The position numbers and the translations under genes are program-made. This document shows positions 16,602-26,150 of a stretch of DNA of 64,000 nt, one piece after another. Each line of letters opens with the position of its first letter. Position 1 is the first letter of the stretch. The DNA is from Sva-07 sp963698435. Lineage in GTDB: Bacteria; Actinomycetota; Acidimicrobiia; Acidimicrobiales; Ilumatobacteraceae. The stretch spans positions 372,001 to 436,000 of the forward strand of contig CAVOQV010000005.1 of the NCBI GenBank assembly GCA_963698435.1, in the 5' to 3' direction. The notes below the pieces were generated by a model, which was given only the letters and a program-made list of their open reading frames with translations, made no database searches and was not told the DNA's origin.

Positions 16602-18298
16602 GGTCGGTCCTTCACGTCGATGGTGCCGGTGGCGTCGAGCGTGACGTCGAGGTGACGCACCCACTCGGGCCGCGCACGGGGATGATCGGATCGGCGGTGG
16701 CAACCACGGCTCTCGGTGCGGGCGGACGCCGCCGCCACCATGGCGGTCGCGACCGTGAGGATGTTGGTCGCCTCCCAGGTCCGGCGCGACGGCTCGACAC
16801 GAGGCTGGGTCTCGACGTCGACCTCACCGCGTTCGGCGACCCGCTTCGCGGAGTGCATGCCGCGGGCGATCGCGCCGAGAGCGCCCGCAGCCGAGGTCAG
16901 CGACAACTCGTCTCGCACCACACCGACGTGGCGCGACATCACTGCGCGGACCTCGCGCAAACGTGACGGGTCGAGCAGCCGGTGATCGACCGGATCATCG
17001 ACGTCCACGTCGATGGCGACACGATCGGGCACCTCCCAGGCGAGGTCGCGGCCGACCCACGTCCCGGACACGACGGACTCGGTGAGGCTGTTGGACGCCA
17101 GACGGTTCGCGCCGTGCACGCCGGTCGCCGACACTTCGCCGACGGCGTACAGCCCCCGCAGCGCCGTGCGGCCATCGAGCCCGGCGCGGATGCCACCGCA
17201 GGCGTAGTGCGCGGCAGGGGCGACCGGAATCCGGTCGACGGCCGGGTCGAGGCCGATCTCCCGGCAGGCCTCGGTGATCGATGGAAAGCGCTCGTGGAAG
17301 CGTTCGCCCATGTGGGTGGCATCGAGATACACGTGATCGTCGACGCCACCGGGCGCCTCCGCCATCCGTCGACTGATGGCAGCAGCCACGACATCACGCG
17401 GAGCCAGGTCCTCGAGCGGATGCACACCGGCCATCACGCGATCGCCGGCGGCGTCGAACAGGATCGCTCCCTCTCCACGGACGGCTTCCGACACGAGCGC
17501 TTGCTGGCCGAGGGCATCGGGGCCTCGCCACATCACGGTCGGGTGGAACTGGACGAACTCGACGTCGGTGACGGGAAGGCCGGCGCGCAACGCCATCGCC
17601 ACACCGTCGCCGGTGACCGCCGGCGGGTTCGACGTCGACGCGAAGACCTGACCGTAGCCACCCGACGCGATGACAACCGCCCGAGCAGTGACGACACCGA
17701 CGGACGCCAGGATGCCGTGTTCGTCGGTCTTTCCGATCCGGACGCCCACCACCTGCAGTTCGCCGTCGGCCGCCGTGCCCATCACCAGGTCGAGCGCGAA
17801 CGCGTGCCCCATGACCTCGACACCGGCGCCGATCGCAGACTCGTCGAGCGTCCGCTGCACCTCGGCCCCAGAGCGGTCCCCGCCGGAGTGCACGATCCGG
17901 TTGTGGCTGTGGCCCCCCTCGCGGGTGAGCGCGATGTCGCTGCCGCCCTGCTCCGGGTCGAACGCGGCACCCAATCGCATGAGGTAGCGGATCGATTTCG
18001 GCGCCTCGGTGACCAACTCCCGCACGACCACTTCGTCGCACAGGCCGGCGCCCGCTTCGAGCGTGTCGCGGACGTGGTCCTCGATCGTGTCGCTCGGATG
18101 CAGCACGCCGGCCAGGCCACCCTGGGCCCATTGCGTCGAGCCCGCAGAGAGGATGTCCTTGGTGACCACGAGCACGCTGCGCACCGGCCGCACGGCCAGC
18201 GCCGCTGACAACCCGGCCGCGCCGGAGCCGAGCACCACGACGTCGACGTCACGCTCCCACGTCGCCGGCGGCGCCGCCAACCTCCGTGGCAGTGTCAT
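16598..18298 (-). CDS. nadB: L-aspartate oxidase
   Basis: 566 residues. This FAD enzyme oxidises L-aspartate to iminoaspartate for NadA. VVVLGSGAAGLSAAL (about 20-34) binds the ADP part of FAD; STQWAQGGLAG, HSHNRIVHSGGD and HPTVMWRGPD are active-site blocks shared with succinate dehydrogenase flavoproteins; HYACGGIR and GLYAVGEVSATGVHGANRLASNSL close the FAD site. The C-terminal helical domain is complete. It sits 49 bp downstream of nadA and overlaps the MOSC gene, forming one operon for quinolinate synthesis. Confidence 0.96.
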   Translation of the reverse strand: MTLPRRLAAPPATWERDVDVVVLGSGAAGLSAALAVRPVRSVLVVTKDILSAGSTQWAQGGLAGVLHPSDTIEDHVRDTLEAGAGLCDEVVVRELVTEAPKSIRYLMRLGAAFDPEQGGSDIALTREGGHSHNRIVHSGGDRSGAEVQRTLDESAIGAGVEVMGHAFALDLVMGTAADGELQVVGVRIGKTDEHGILASVGVVTARAVVIASGGYGQVFASTSNPPAVTGDGVAMALRAGLPVTDVEFVQFHPTVMWRGPDALGQQALVSEAVRGEGAILFDAAGDRVMAGVHPLEDLAPRDVVAAAISRRMAEAPGGVDDHVYLDATHMGERFHERFPSITEACREIGLDPAVDRIPVAPAAHYACGGIRAGLDGRTALRGLYAVGEVSATGVHGANRLASNSLTESVVSGTWVGRDLAWEVPDRVAIDVDVDDPVDHRLLDPSRLREVRAVMSRHVGVVRDELSLTSAAGALGAIARGMHSAKRVAERGEVDVETQPRVEPSRRTWEATNILTVATAMVAAASARTESRGCHRRSDHPRARPEWVRHLDVTLDATGTIDVKDRP

Positions 18299-18347
18299 CG
18301 GTCCGGGCGGGGACGGGGCCGGGGAGGACCGAAGGTGGACACGGCGC

Positions 18348-19343
18348 TCACTCGCCGGTGGTGGACGGCGTGCCGATGGCGATCATCCGCTCGACGGACC
18401 GGCGGGCACGGTCGGCGATCTCGCGATCGACGAACACCTCGTCGGTGCCGTCACGCAACGAGCGCAGGAGCTTGGCCGGCGTGATCATCTTCATGTACTT
18501 GCACACCGCCGCCCGGTTGACCGGGACGAACTCGGTCGTCGAGTTCACCTTCTCGAGTTGGTGGATCATTCCGGTCTCGGTGGCGACGAGCACCTTGGCA
18601 GCGGTCGTCGAGCGAGCGGCGTCGACCATGCCACCGGTCGACAGGATCTTCGTGCTGGTCTCCGGAACGACGCCGGCACCAACCAGGTAGAGCGCGCTCG
18701 TTGCGCAACCGCACTCGGGATGCACGAACAGCTCGGCGTCGGGCTCGGCGGCGACCTGCGCCTTGAGATCGGCGCCGTTGATGCCGGCATGCACGTGGCA
18801 CTCACCCAACCAGATGTGCATGTTGTCGCGTCCCGTCATCCGCTGGACGTGAGCGCCGAGGAACTGGTCGGGGCAGAACAGGATGTCGGTGTCGCGAGGG
18901 ATCGATTCGACGACCTCGACGGCGTTGGACGACGTGCAGCAGATGTCGGTCTCGGCCTTGACCTCCGCCGTGGTGTTGACGTAGCTGACGACGACGGCGC
19001 CGGGGTGTTCGGCCTTCCATGCTCGCAGCTGACGGGCATCGATCGTCTCGGCCAGGCTGCAACCAGCGGCGGCGTCCGGGATCAGAACGGTCTTGTCGAA
19101 GGCGAGGATCTTGGCCGACTCGGCCATGAAGTGCACACCACAGAACACGATCGTGGACTCGTTCACCTCAGCGGCCACCCGGGACAACCCCAGCGAGTCG
19201 CCGACGTGGTGGGCGATGTCCTGGATCTCCGGCACCTGGTAGTTGTGGGCAAGGATCACCGCGTCGCGTTCCTTCGCGAGGGCGAGCACCTGGTCCTGCC
19301 AGTCGCTCGGCAGCACCTCGACGTTGACGGCCGTGTCGGTCAC
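18348..19343 (-). CDS. nadA: Quinolinate synthase
   Basis: 331 residues from GTG at 19343 (start VTDTAVNVEVL). It condenses iminoaspartate with dihydroxyacetone phosphate using a [4Fe-4S] cluster. Expected ligand cysteines occur in AAGCSLAE, in HPECGCATS and in AVCKYMKM. LAHNYQVPEIQDIA and CGVHFMAESAKIL are core motifs. GTG is preferred because the longer open frame adds only basic, low-complexity residues. It is first in the nadA-nadB-MOSC-nadC set, with a 65-bp divergent gap to the DoxX-like gene where its promoter must lie. Confidence 0.95.
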   Translation of the reverse strand: MTDTAVNVEVLPSDWQDQVLALAKERDAVILAHNYQVPEIQDIAHHVGDSLGLSRVAAEVNESTIVFCGVHFMAESAKILAFDKTVLIPDAAAGCSLAETIDARQLRAWKAEHPGAVVVSYVNTTAEVKAETDICCTSSNAVEVVESIPRDTDILFCPDQFLGAHVQRMTGRDNMHIWLGECHVHAGINGADLKAQVAAEPDAELFVHPECGCATSALYLVGAGVVPETSTKILSTGGMVDAARSTTAAKVLVATETGMIHQLEKVNSTTEFVPVNRAAVCKYMKMITPAKLLRSLRDGTDEVFVDREIADRARRSVERMIAIGTPSTTGE

Positions 19344-19408
19344 GCCGCCAGCGTACGCAGATCGGCTTCGGCTGCGACGAGCGGTTGCCCGGCGGCTTGA
19401 CTGGGACG

Positions 19409-19804
19409 ATGTCACGCTGGTCCCCGTACGCCGCAGGTGCGCTCTTCGTCTCCGCCGGTGTCATGCATTTCGCGAAACCCGACTTCTTCGAGTCGATCGT
19501 GCCCGACTGGTTCCCGAACGCGAAGCTCGCCAATCAACTCAGCGGCGCCGCCGAAATCGCCCTCGGGGTCGGGATGTGGATGCCGCAGACCCGACGAGCG
19601 TCTGCTTTCGGCCTGCTTGCGCTCACCGCTGCGGTCTTCCCGGCGAACATCGACATGGCGCTTAACAAGGTCGAACTGAAGCCCGTCGACGGCAAGATGG
19701 AGCGCAGCGCCGGAACCGCGACAGGACCGCAGAACTGGATTCGCCTGCCGATGCAGCTCCCGCTCGCATGGTGGCTGTGGCGCGAGGCGGGTGCTGCTGC
19801 GTGA
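19409..19804 (+). CDS. DoxX-like small membrane protein
   Basis: 131 residues from ATG at 19409. Four hydrophobic segments (about 5-22, 42-58, 65-82, 110-126) and the motif GVMHFAKPDFFESIVPDWFP fit the DoxX/YphA-like family. These membrane proteins have been linked to redox stress or thiosulfate oxidation in a few bacteria; here no function can be assigned. It is divergent from nadA. Confidence 0.75.
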   Translation: MSRWSPYAAGALFVSAGVMHFAKPDFFESIVPDWFPNAKLANQLSGAAEIALGVGMWMPQTRRASAFGLLALTAAVFPANIDMALNKVELKPVDGKMERSAGTATGPQNWIRLPMQLPLAWWLWREAGAAA

Positions 19805-19837
19805 GCGCTGTTCGCCGCAGGTTCTACGGTGGACGCC

Positions 19838-20260
19838 ATGGAAACGATCATCGATCGGCTGAACGCCGCCGCTGGCCGCTACGAGGGAACCGGCGACGGC
19901 ACCGAGAGCGGTCCGTTCAACGCGACGATCGAGATCGCCCCGCTTCTCGACGGGATGGGTGCCACGATCGACTACGTCGCGACGGCGCCCGACGGCACCG
20001 AGCTGCACCGTGAGCACACGGTCCTCGCCTTCGACATGTGGTCGGGAGAGGCGACGTTGTACGTGCTGTGCGCCGAGTTGAACGGGCTGGGTCAGCTCGT
20101 GCAGACGAGCGAATCGACGTTCGCCAACGGTCGGGGCACCGACGGTTTCGAGCTGCAGATCGAGATCGTGATCGCCGACCAGCTGGAGTACGCCTGGTCG
20201 TGGGGACAGCCGGGAGAGCCGCTCGTCGAGCAGTCACGGGCGACCTTCGCACTGCGATGA
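19838..20260 (+). CDS. Hypothetical protein, beta-rich lipocalin-like
   Basis: 140 residues from ATG at 19838 (METIIDRLNAAAGRYEGTG). Alternating hydrophobic strands, an opening GRYEGTGDG and repeated YxWSWG/TYVLC blocks suggest a small beta-barrel of the nitrobindin/DUF1579 kind, but I do not recognise a specific family. No signal peptide. It follows the DoxX-like gene by 33 bp and may be co-transcribed. Confidence 0.65.
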   Translation: METIIDRLNAAAGRYEGTGDGTESGPFNATIEIAPLLDGMGATIDYVATAPDGTELHREHTVLAFDMWSGEATLYVLCAELNGLGQLVQTSESTFANGRGTDGFELQIEIVIADQLEYAWSWGQPGEPLVEQSRATFALR

Positions 20261-20282
20261 GCGCCTCGGCGACCGCACACCC

Positions 20283-20496
20283 CTAGGCCCAGACCGCCTC
20301 GAGTGCTCGTTCTGCAGATGGCACGAGGGCATCCGCGAGGGCCAACCAGCTCGAGAAGGCGTCATCGAAGGAGCGTCCCGCCACCGGTGCCATGAAGGAC
20401 CGTCGTGTTCCAACGCGATCGAGAATCGCTGTCGATCAACGCCTTGGCAGCATGGATTCCGTCGTTGATCCAGTCCCCGTCATCCCCGCCGCGCAC
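20283..20496 (-). pseudogene. Broken small ORF downstream of nitrilase
   Basis: Two codon-like stretches in different frames: one from GTG at 20496 reads VRGGDDGDWINDGIHAAKAL and onward to a stop at 20362; another ends MAPVAGRSFDDAFSSW, then LALADALVPSAERALEAVWA and TAG at 20283. Together they look like one short protein of about 70 residues with a frame break near 20390. Function unknown. The reading is tentative because the piece is short. Confidence 0.35.
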
Positions 20497-20541
20497 GTGC
20501 GGACGGCAGCCGGCCGTGGGGTGTTGGCTCGCGGGTGGAGG

Positions 20542-21483
20542 TCAGTTGCGCCCGGAGCGATCGAGCGAGAGCACGTCGGGCCGCGAGTAGTGGCCGACCG
20601 GATCGAACATGCGGCGTCCCGACGGGATACGCGACAGATCGAGCGTCGCTGACACGACGCCGGCCGAACCGATGAGCGGGCCGGCGATCACCTCACCACC
20701 CGGCGCAACGATCGAGCTATTGCCGCGAGACATCAGATCGTCCTCTCCGCCGTACAACTCATCAGCGTCGGGCAGATCGCGCGGAACATCACACCCTCGG
20801 AGATAGGCGGTGACGCCGACGACGAACAACTGGCCTTCTTTCGCGATGTGGCGGAGCGTCGGGACCCACTCGTCGCTGTTGTCCCAGGTCGGAGCGAGGA
20901 GCACATCGACACCCTGCTCGTACATCGCCACCCGCGCCAGCGGCATGTAGTTCTCCCAGCAGATCAGCGATCCCACTCGCACGTTGCCGATGTCCACGGT
21001 GGTCAGGACATCGTCGTACCCGTTGGCCCAGACCAGTCGCTCGGCGCCGGTCGGCACCAACTTGCGATGACGACCAGCGAGCTCGCCACGGTCGTTGACG
21101 TACACGACGGAGTTGTAGAGGCTGCCGGAGCGCACCCGCTCGGTGACTCCGAGCGCAACCCAGACGCCAGCCACGCGTGCGGCTTCGAACAGCGGCTCGA
21201 GATCCGAGCCGTCGACGTCGACCGCTTGAGCGCTGAACCGGTCGTACCAGCCACCGTCACTCATCGGCGGACGACGCCAGACCCAATCGGGGTAGCCCGG
21301 TACGAAGGATTCGGGGAACACCACCAGATCAGCGCCCGCTCGAGCTGCATCGACCACGTGGGCAGCGACCAGTTCGAGCGTTGCCGCGCGGTCGAGAAAT
21401 GCTGGGGTCGCCTGGACGGCGACGACCGTAAACGTCCCATCGGCGCCCGCTGGACGGCGGAGATCACCTTCCCGGATTGTCAT
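20542..21483 (-). CDS. Nitrilase-branch carbon-nitrogen hydrolase
   Basis: 313 residues. The catalytic triad of the superfamily is present: Glu58 in FPESFVPGYPDW, Lys141 in RHRKLVPTGAERL and Cys175 in SLICWENYMPLAR. The WENYMPLAR block and long PGYPDWVW segment favour true nitrilases (nitrile to acid plus ammonia) over amidases; related cyanide dihydratases cannot be excluded. No aldoxime or nitrile-hydratase genes are next to it. A copy of the 26-bp repeat element begins about 90 bp upstream of its start, at the edge of the accessory block. Confidence 0.88.
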   Translation of the reverse strand: MTIREGDLRRPAGADGTFTVVAVQATPAFLDRAATLELVAAHVVDAARAGADLVVFPESFVPGYPDWVWRRPPMSDGGWYDRFSAQAVDVDGSDLEPLFEAARVAGVWVALGVTERVRSGSLYNSVVYVNDRGELAGRHRKLVPTGAERLVWANGYDDVLTTVDIGNVRVGSLICWENYMPLARVAMYEQGVDVLLAPTWDNSDEWVPTLRHIAKEGQLFVVGVTAYLRGCDVPRDLPDADELYGGEDDLMSRGNSSIVAPGGEVIAGPLIGSAGVVSATLDLSRIPSGRRMFDPVGHYSRPDVLSLDRSGRN

Positions 21484-21571
21484 CTCCCCTCCCCTGACGC
21501 TCGCGTCGCGTGCGCCGCAGCGAACCTACCACTCTGCTTCCGAGGAGTCGGACGACGACCACGCCCGAAGA

Positions 21572-21659
21572 AAGCACGCCATCATCACGGGCGCCGCGTG
21601 TCCGAAATGGGTCGTTGGACGGACAGGTCCCGCGTCCGGTAGCGGTTCCTCTAACGGAC
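21572..21659 (+). repeat. Repeat copy R3 with two adjacent inverted-repeat sites
   Basis: Two adjacent inverted repeats, GTCCG..CGGAC at 21600-21624 (25 nt) and GTCCG..CGGAC at 21634-21659 (26 nt). The sequence left of the first (21572-21599) aligns with the flanks of R1 (24.6 kb) and R2 (28.8 kb). The size and symmetry are like crossover sites of small serine recombinases. The rest of 21484-21757 shows nothing else. Confidence 0.55.
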
Positions 21660-21757
21660 AGCCTCGGGATCACGACGGATTCGGCGATCCGTGATTATGC
21701 GGCGGGCAGATCGAGCTCCGATCTCGCACACTTCGCCGGTTATCGGGCGGCTTCACC

Positions 21758-23210
21758 TCAGCGGCAATCCGTCAGGAATGCCTCGCGCGGCCCCTCTTCG
21801 ATCAGAGCCACGAAGCCCGACACAACCTGGCCATCGGTGACCGACCAAATTCGCTCGACGTTCTGATCGACGTTCGGGTCGCCGTTCCAGCACAGGGTCG
21901 ATCGCATCGTGGCGCCTTGCGCATTGACGACGAGCCCCCATGCGAGTGCCAGGACCACGCCTGCTGCCAACGCGGTGTCGGCGCCGAACTGGCGCTCTCT
22001 CCCGAACCGCTGCCACGCGTCGACAACCATTGGCCCAAGCGGAACGAGCAGGCACACAAGGACGACCAACGTGTCGGACATGAAACGCGGCCCAAACGAA
22101 TGCCCGGCCCACCAGTTGTCGGTCAATGAACTCACCGCAACGAGGTACAACGCGACTATCGATGTCAGCGCCAAGTCGAATGAGCGCAACTCGGACCGAA
22201 CGAACTGACTGCCCGACCGCGTCCACCGGACCGCCACAAAGAGCAGGATCGGCGTGAATACCAGAAGACCCCGTGCGGGGCTCACGAGGTTCGCTGCGAC
22301 AGCCTCGAAGAAGTCGTCGTGGAACGACAAGCGACTCCCTGTGTAGTAGGGCGGCAACAGCGACTCGTACATCACGAGGTTCACCACAATCCACGGAAGC
22401 GCGACCAGCGGCGGCTCCGAGGAAGTACCAACGAATGGACGACCGCAACGCGAGGACGACGAAGAGCGTTAGCACCACGACCACGATCGAGTTCGTCGGT
22501 CGCACCGTGTAGGCCAGTGCAACGGCGATCCCCAGCCAGGTCGCCGTCCAAGCTGGCCGCACGGTCGAACCGGTCAGGAGCCGTTGAGTGAGCAGCACAG
22601 CGGAAGCGATACAGAGCATTGATGGCCCGTGCTGCCACACTGCGCGACTCGCGGTCGACCACGCAGCCGTGCCGAATGCGAACAGGAGCGCCGTGGCGAC
22701 CGCATACCGGCGCCGATGCGAAACGGAGCGAGACAACCGCTCGAAGAGAACCACGACCATCAGCGCGACGACGGCAGCGACCACGAGTGATGCAGTGAGC
22801 ATCTGGATGGCGTCCATCGACCCGCCATTGGCGACGGAGAACGACCCGCTGCCCACCCCCACGACCTCTGCCGCATCCAAGGCCAGGACTGCTGGCACCA
22901 ACAGCAGCGACGGCACCCACGGGAAGTAGTTGGCGACGCGGCCGTCGGCCACCTCGACAAGACCGGCATGGGCGAGTATCGGAGCAGCATCAAACTCATC
23001 GAGATACACGTCACGGTCGTGGACGATGCTCTGCGCCGTAGGAAACGCCAGGTAGGAGTCGTAGTTCTGACGGACAGGACTTGCGGCGTAGACCAAGAAG
23101 GTCACGATGAAGACAAGAACCACCGGCCGAATGCCAAGGCGATCCGAGGACCGCTGGTCGGGCTGAGTAACCGACGAGGCAGTGACCGAGTCCGACGTCG
23201 TTCGCTGCAC
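21758..23210 (-). pseudogene. GT-C type membrane glycosyltransferase-like protein, frameshifted
   Basis: A polytopic membrane protein of about 480 residues. The first loop SPVRQNYDSYLAFPTAQSI with LDEFDAAP is typical of GT-C enzymes that use polyprenyl-phosphate sugars. About nine hydrophobic segments follow. The frame breaks at about 22403-22415: upstream ends FLGAAAG, downstream continues LVALPWIVVNLVMYE to the stop at 21758. Removing one G restores the frame. The start (GTG at 23210) is uncertain. It is followed on the right by a second GT-C-like gene with the same kind of lesion, both inside the R3-R1 interval. Confidence 0.65.
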
Positions 23211-23268
23211 ATCGACAACCTAACGGCCTCCTTCATTCGCTCTTGCGACCCAACAGCGTGAGGCTCCC

Positions 23269-24493
23269 TTATCGGTTGGCCTGCCAACTTCGCTTGGCCT
23301 CATTGCACGGCAGGTTCCGGTCCGCCTCCGCGGGATACCGCAACAGCGGTCCCCGTTCGATGCTTGGTGCGAATTCCGCCGCCACCGCCTCTGTGACGTC
23401 GCACCCATCGACTCCGTATTGGGACGCGTACGAGATCCCCAGCAACTGCACATCGAGCCACCCGTAGAGCACCAGCGAGAGAACCACCGCCATGGTCAAC
23501 GGACGCAACGAAGCGACCCGGGCGCTGGTGGACAAACCCACGACCACGAACACGACAGCAGGCAGCAGGTAGGACGGTTCGACCGGCAACCAGAACCAGA
23601 GCAGCAACACCACCGCGAGCGGGGCGAGCAGCCAGCGCTCCGGACGCACCTCTGCGTCGGAACTCCGAATCCGATAGCAGTGGGCAACCACCAGGACTGC
23701 CACGAAGACGGTCCCAATGAGGCCCCACAGGAACGTTCCCTTCACAACACCCCTGCCAATCAACCCGACCAGCCCCTGCCCCGTCGGACGGTCCGCACCA
23801 AGAAACCCGAGACTCCAACCGGCCTCGACGAACGCCGGGAAGTACGCCAGAACCGACACCACCGGTCGCGACGAGACAGCCCAGCGCTCTCCGACGAGGA
23901 GTCAGAGTGCAGTTCGGGTCAAGCGCCAGGATCAATATCGCCAGCGGGAGATACGTCAACCGACCGGCGGCCGACAACCCGAAGATCAACCCCACCGTCC
24001 ATGGGGACGCTCCTCGCTCCAGCAGATACCAGCCGACGAGAAATGGGACGAGCCCGTACAAGTAGTCAATGCTCGTCGTTGCTGCGACTACGAAGGCAGG
24101 AGTCACGGCCAAGATCGCCACGAGTAACACGGCGTCCATCCGCCGCTCCGTCCGCAGACGAACCAACGCATATGTGAGTCCGAGACTCGCGAAGCCCAGC
24201 GCCACCGAAACAAGCCCGGCCAACCAGTGCCCGCCGAGCTCCGATGAACCCCCAATCCCCAGTTCCGCCAGCGGGTACCCCTGGTAACGCGACGGCACAT
24301 AGCGGCCCTCGCTCAGAAGGAGATCCCACGTGCCCAACATAAGGAAGCTGTCGATGTCCGCTCCGTAGCCCGCCATGAGAATCGGCGCGCCCAGCACGAC
24401 GACGGAGACAACTCCGACCAGGGCGACCAACCGCGCCGCGCGATCGTCCCGGAGCCCGTTCGATGCTCGCTCGTTCGAAGGCAACCCGGACAT
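23269..24493 (-). pseudogene. Second GT-C type membrane protein, frameshifted
   Basis: About 408 residues from ATG at 24493 (MSGLPSNERASNGLRD). The first extracellular loop GADIDSFLMLGTWDLLLSEG with RYQGYPLAE fits GT-C glycosyltransferases (DxD-like acidic pair, then a lumenal loop). At least eight hydrophobic segments follow. The frame breaks at about 23858-23866: LGCLVAT continues as VVSVLAYFPAFVEAGWS in another frame; one extra G in ACCGGTGG explains it. The two GT-C genes are 58 bp apart and were probably an operon for a cell-surface glycan or lipid sugar. Confidence 0.65.
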
Positions 24494-24560
24494 CAACGCA
24501 AGTATGCGACACGCAGCCCTCCGCGCCGGCTCTGCAGGCGCCGCTAGGTGGCACCCGATA

Positions 24561-24626
24561 GCGGCCCATATCGCGCACTGCATAATCGCGGCCTGCGACT
24601 CGTCCGATAGCGGGACCACGGTCGGA
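24561..24626 (+). repeat. Repeat copy R1 with 26-bp inverted-repeat core
   Basis: The core GTCCGA-N14-TCGGAC spans 24601-24626. The preceding 40 bp (CGGCCCATATCG, GCAC, CATAATC) aligns with R2 at 28747-28812 with roughly 75-80% identity over 66 bp by eye. It lies 114 bp left of the serine recombinase gene and 68 bp upstream of the divergent GT-C gene start. Either a recombination site or a regulatory element. Confidence 0.65.
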
Positions 24627-24740
24627 CGAATCCCTTGTTCGTAGCCAGACGAGAGGTTCGGCGAGATCCGTCTCACCTGACGGGCGGCTTTCGGACGCTC
24701 GCCAACGGAACGGCACGACCACCCGCGGCACGGTTCGTGG

Positions 24741-25316
24741 ATGGATGAAGCACTGATTGGATACGCACGATGCTCGACTGACGAGCAAGACCTCACAGCC
24801 CAACGCGAGGCGCTCATTGCGCTCGGCGTTCCACCTGATCGGGTCTACATCGACCACGGCATCAGCGGCACCAAACGCGAGCGTCCCGGCCTCGATCAAG
24901 CGCTGGCAGCAGTGCGCACGGGCGACACGCTCGTCGTTCCGAAGCTCGACCGGCTTGCTCGATCAGTTCCTGATGCTCGAGACATCGGTGACACTCTCGC
25001 CAAACGTGGGGTGTCGCTGTCGCTCGGCGATCAGATCTACGACCCCGACGACCCGATGGGGACGTTGTTCTTCAACATCCTTGCCACGTTCGCCGAGTTC
25101 GAGGTCGACCTGATCCGGATGCGCACCCGTGAGGGCATGGCCGTTGCGAGAGCCCAGGGCAAGTTGAAGGGCCGACAGCCGAAGCTGTCTGCGATGCAGC
25201 AGCGGGAGCTGAAGAGGATGCACCAAACCGGCGAGTACACGATCTCGGATCTTGGCGAGTTGTTTTCGGTGTCGCGACCGACGGTGTACCGCACCATCAG
25301 CCGAACAAGCGCATAG
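24741..25316 (+). CDS. Serine recombinase, resolvase/invertase type
   Basis: 191 residues, the usual size for Tn3-type resolvases and Hin/Gin invertases. YARCSTDEQDL places the nucleophile Ser12 after Arg10; PKLDRLARS holds Asp70, Arg71 and Arg74; the long E helix FNILATFAEFEVDLIRMRT is intact. The C-terminal helix-turn-helix (ISDLGELFSVSRPTVYRTI) is the DNA-binding domain. Such enzymes cut and rejoin DNA at paired 26-30 bp sites with inverted half-sites. No transposase is nearby, so its partner element is unclear; the R1-R3 repeats are candidate sites. Confidence 0.92.
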   Translation: MDEALIGYARCSTDEQDLTAQREALIALGVPPDRVYIDHGISGTKRERPGLDQALAAVRTGDTLVVPKLDRLARSVPDARDIGDTLAKRGVSLSLGDQIYDPDDPMGTLFFNILATFAEFEVDLIRMRTREGMAVARAQGKLKGRQPKLSAMQQRELKRMHQTGEYTISDLGELFSVSRPTVYRTISRTSA

Positions 25317-25388
25317 ACACGCCCCGCTGACAGAGCCGGTCCCATACACGGTCCTCAACCGGACGGGTCCGGGTTCGTGCGCCGAGCC

Positions 25389-26120
25389 TCAGGCAGCGGT
25401 TGAGTTGAGGAGTCGGCGTTCGTAGTCGTCGGCCAATCCTCGGAGTGCGCCCGAGCAGTCGCCGGTCACGCTGGAGCCGTGCATCACGGCGAGCGTGTTC
25501 GGGTCGAGGTCGGCGAGGGTGCGGATCGTGGGCGCTGTGGCGGGGGTGAGGCAACTCGCACCGAAGACGTCTTCAGCCTGTGCTGCGGCAGCGAGCACGT
25601 CGTTGGAGGTGAGCGCAGGCCCCTGGCCGAGTTGGGTGAGGAGATCGCCGCACAGGAGTGTCTTGGTTGTCTCCTCGTACAGCACTCGGGCTTCCCAGCC
25701 GTGCGGTACGTGGGGTGTGTCGATGTGTCGAACGCGATGGGTTCCGAGCTCGAGGACCTGCCCGTTCGCGAGCGGTACGGGCGGCCGGTCGGCGAGGTCG
25801 TTGAGTGACACCATGCAGCCGAGGCCGCCGTGAGCAACCTCGGCGCGGGGTGCAGCGGCCAGGAACTGGTTCATCGAACCGCACTCATCGGCCTCGACGT
25901 GGCCGAAGGTGATCCAGCGGAGTGTGTCGATCGGTACGACGGTGGCGATTGCGGCGCTGACCGAGTCGAACAGCATGCGTTGGCCCGTGTGGAACAGCAG
26001 CGGCTCGTCGTCGTCGATCAGGAATTGGTTGAATGTGAAGCCGGTTGGGCCGACGTCGGCGACGAAGGTCGACAGGCGGTAGATGCCGTCTGCGATTTCG
26101 TCGATGAGTGTGTCTGACAT
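25389..26120 (-). CDS. Flavodiiron-like metallo-beta-lactamase-fold protein
   Basis: 243 residues. The metal motif GHVEADECG gives His74, Glu76 and Asp78, the HxExD pattern of flavodiiron (ODP) proteins rather than HxHxDH of hydrolases. Further ligand candidates are the His in EVAHGGLGC, Asp in LLCGDLLTQ and His in VMHGSSVTG. There is no flavodoxin domain, so it is a stand-alone diiron-type MBL domain, possibly an O2 or NO/redox sensor or reductase with a separate partner. It ends 73 bp from the recombinase and lies downstream of the MDMPI-like and TetR genes on the same strand. Confidence 0.8.
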   Translation of the reverse strand: MSDTLIDEIADGIYRLSTFVADVGPTGFTFNQFLIDDDEPLLFHTGQRMLFDSVSAAIATVVPIDTLRWITFGHVEADECGSMNQFLAAAPRAEVAHGGLGCMVSLNDLADRPPVPLANGQVLELGTHRVRHIDTPHVPHGWEARVLYEETTKTLLCGDLLTQLGQGPALTSNDVLAAAAQAEDVFGASCLTPATAPTIRTLADLDPNTLAVMHGSSVTGDCSGALRGLADDYERRLLNSTAA

Positions 26121-26150
26121 GATGTGGGTCCTTTGGTTCGGATCGGGTGT

